Assembly: GCA_019747615.1 (NCBI GenBank)
Contig: JAIEQQ010000437.1
Span: forward strand, 1-7,315
DNA: 7,315 bases
Direction of reading: 5' to 3'
Source of the DNA: Phycisphaerales bacterium
Lineage (GTDB): Bacteria > Planctomycetota > Phycisphaerae > Phycisphaerales > UBA1924
Within the stretch, counting starts at the first letter, position 1. Every line of letters starts with the position of its first letter. The notes below the pieces were generated by a model. It saw only the letters and a program-made list of their open reading frames with translations. It had not been told where the DNA came from and ran no database searches. A program made the position numbers and the translations under genes. Shown here piece after piece: positions 6,087-7,315 of the stretch.

Positions 6087-7315
6087 ATGAAGTCAGGTAT
6101 CGCCGTCGTCGCTTTGATCCTTGCGTCCGGGTCGATCAACTCCCTGGCAATCGCCGATGACAAGGCACCGAAGTCCGCCACCACTCCCACCATGCCCGCC
6201 GCAACCGTCCCCGCCGGCACGCCAGTCGTGACCCCGGCATTCAATCCCGCCGCGATGATCCCCTCAGACCCCACCCTGATTACGGGCCAGCTCGACAACG
6301 GGCTGAAGTACATCATCAAGACCAACAAGAACCCCGAGGCCCGCGCCAGCGTCTGGATGCGGATCGACTCCGGCTCGCTGAACGAAACCGAGAAGACCCG
6401 CGGCATCGCGCACTTCCTCGAGCACATGGCCTTCAACGGCTCAGAGAACTTCCCGCCCGGCTCGGTGATCAACTTCTTCCAGGGCCTCGGCCTTCAGTTT
6501 GGTCGCGATCAGAACGCGTACACGAGCTTTGACGAAACCGTCTATCAACTCGCCCTTCCGGACAACAAGGCCGAGACGCTCGACAAAGCCCTCACCTTCA
6601 TGAGCGATGTCAACGGCCGCCTTCTGCTCCGCATCGATGAAATCGACAGCGAGCGCGGCATCATCCAAGAGGAGCGCCGCACCCGCCTCAGCGCCGGCCA
6701 GCGCATCCAGGAGTACATCTTCGAGCGCCTCGCGCCCGAGTCCACGTTTGGCCGTCGCCTGCCGATCGGTACCGTCGAGACCATCAACTCCGTCTCGCGC
6801 GAGGACTTCCTCGGCTACTGGAGCACGTACTACGTCCCCAGCAACTCAACGGTCATCGTCGTCGGCGATGTCGATCCGGCCGTCGCCGCCGATCGCATCA
6901 AGCACCACTTCGGCTCGCTGAAGAAGGTCGCCAAGCCCGCGGAGCTGCCCGTCGGCATCAAGCCCAGCGAGGGCCTTCGCGCGATCGTCGCGACTGACGC
7001 AGAGCTCAAGACCGGCTCGATCTCGCTGACCCGCTACTCGCCGCCGCGCGGCCCGTCGCTCACGATGGCCGATGCCCGGCGCGACTTTGTCGATCTCATC
7101 GGCACCTGGGCCTTCAACCGTCGCATCGCTTCGGATCTGGAGAAGGGCCAAGGTCGATTCCTGCAGGCCAGCGCCAGCATCGGTGACTTCTTCGGCAGCG
7201 CACTTTCGTCTGACCTTCGCGTCGGCGGCAAGCCCGAGCTGTGGCGCGAGATGCTCACCGATCTCGGCGTCGCCGTTCAGCGTGCCCGCATCCACGGCTT
7301 CACCGACCAGGAAAT
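6087..7315 (+). CDS. Exported M16-family zinc metallopeptidase (3' partial)
   Basis: The first 409 residues are visible, with no stop before the window end. Residues 1-23 form a Sec signal peptide (MKSGIAVVALILASGSINSLAIA, likely cut before DD), followed by a Pro/Ala/Thr-rich linker (about 28-60). The peptidase domain starts near 66 (GQLDNGLKYIIKTNKNPEARASVWM). The inverted zinc motif HFLEH is at 109-113 (H109, H113 as ligands, E112 as catalytic base). The downstream ERGIIQEE (189-196) aligns with the third-ligand segment of pitrilysin and mitochondrial processing peptidase, so E196 is the likely third ligand. RLPIGTVETINSVSREDFLGYWSTYYVPSNSTVIVVGDVD (224-263) is also typical. This is therefore the catalytic first half, and a second half of M16 repeats is expected beyond the window, giving a full protein of roughly 900 residues by family knowledge. 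It would degrade peptides in the periplasm or envelope. It is transcribed divergently from the ATPase block, with no sign of a functional link. Confidence 0.93.
   Translation, partial: MKSGIAVVALILASGSINSLAIADDKAPKSATTPTMPAATVPAGTPVVTPAFNPAAMIPSDPTLITGQLDNGLKYIIKTNKNPEARASVWMRIDSGSLNETEKTRGIAHFLEHMAFNGSENFPPGSVINFFQGLGLQFGRDQNAYTSFDETVYQLALPDNKAETLDKALTFMSDVNGRLLLRIDEIDSERGIIQEERRTRLSAGQRIQEYIFERLAPESTFGRRLPIGTVETINSVSREDFLGYWSTYYVPSNSTVIVVGDVDPAVAADRIKHHFGSLKKVAKPAELPVGIKPSEGLRAIVATDAELKTGSISLTRYSPPRGPSLTMADARRDFVDLIGTWAFNRRIASDLEKGQGRFLQASASIGDFFGSALSSDLRVGGKPELWREMLTDLGVAVQRARIHGFTDQE

Noticed and set aside
6047..6668. Minus-strand open frames opposite the M16 peptidase gene
   Set aside because: The plus-strand frame encodes a signal peptide, HFLEH and the rest of an M16 domain. 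The minus-strand products have no recognisable features.

Overview
The window reads as high-GC chromosomal DNA from a bacterium of the planctomycete type, possibly Phycisphaerae. This assignment is an inference. It rests on a dockerin-like calcium loop at the C-terminus of a partial protein, an exported eukaryote-like formylglycine-generating enzyme (FGE/SUMF1), an exported M16 peptidase, and the general composition. There is no rRNA or tRNA, no recognisable transposase, and no CRISPR array.

Layout from left to right. (1) 1-222, plus strand: the last 73 codons of a protein ending in a single dockerin-type DxNxDG loop. (2) 251-5655: a five-gene block, all on the minus strand, so transcribed from right to left. 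In transcription order it holds a MoxR/Mg-chelatase-like AAA+ ATPase (4189-5655), an AbrB/MazE-type antitoxin (3807-4034), a Doc (Fic-fold) toxin (3368-3763), a VWA-domain protein with a complete MIDAS (1480-3351), and a signal-peptide-bearing FGE with the catalytic cysteine pair (251-1429). (3) 5656-6086: a 431-bp divergent intergenic region. (4) 6087 to the window end, plus strand: the N-terminal 409 residues of an exported M16 zinc metallopeptidase that runs off the edge.

How the genes fit together. AAA+ ATPases of this kind normally sit directly beside a VWA protein. The pair acts as a chaperone- or chelatase-like machine in which the VWA MIDAS and the ATPase remodel or insert metal into a client. 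Here the pair is split by a complete toxin-antitoxin (TA) cassette. The cassette has its own control region: two perfect 15-bp palindromes, TAGTACATCGTACTA and TTGTACGCTGTACAA, centred 20 bp apart just upstream of the antitoxin ribosome-binding site. Between these palindromes and the ATPase stop codon lies a run of six heptads of the form TGA-N4, which places stop codons in all three plus-strand frames. The toxin gene ends 16 bp before the VWA start codon, so VWA, and probably FGE, may be co-transcribed from the TA promoter as well as from the ATPase promoter.

The most noteworthy points are the TA insertion inside a two-gene machine, the paired operator, the heptad repeat at the junction, the pairing of a Doc toxin with an AbrB-fold (not Phd-fold) antitoxin, and a catalytically complete FGE downstream of the ATPase/VWA pair with no sulfatase in view. 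I do not see a convincing wholly new system. The operon architecture is the best candidate for something undescribed.
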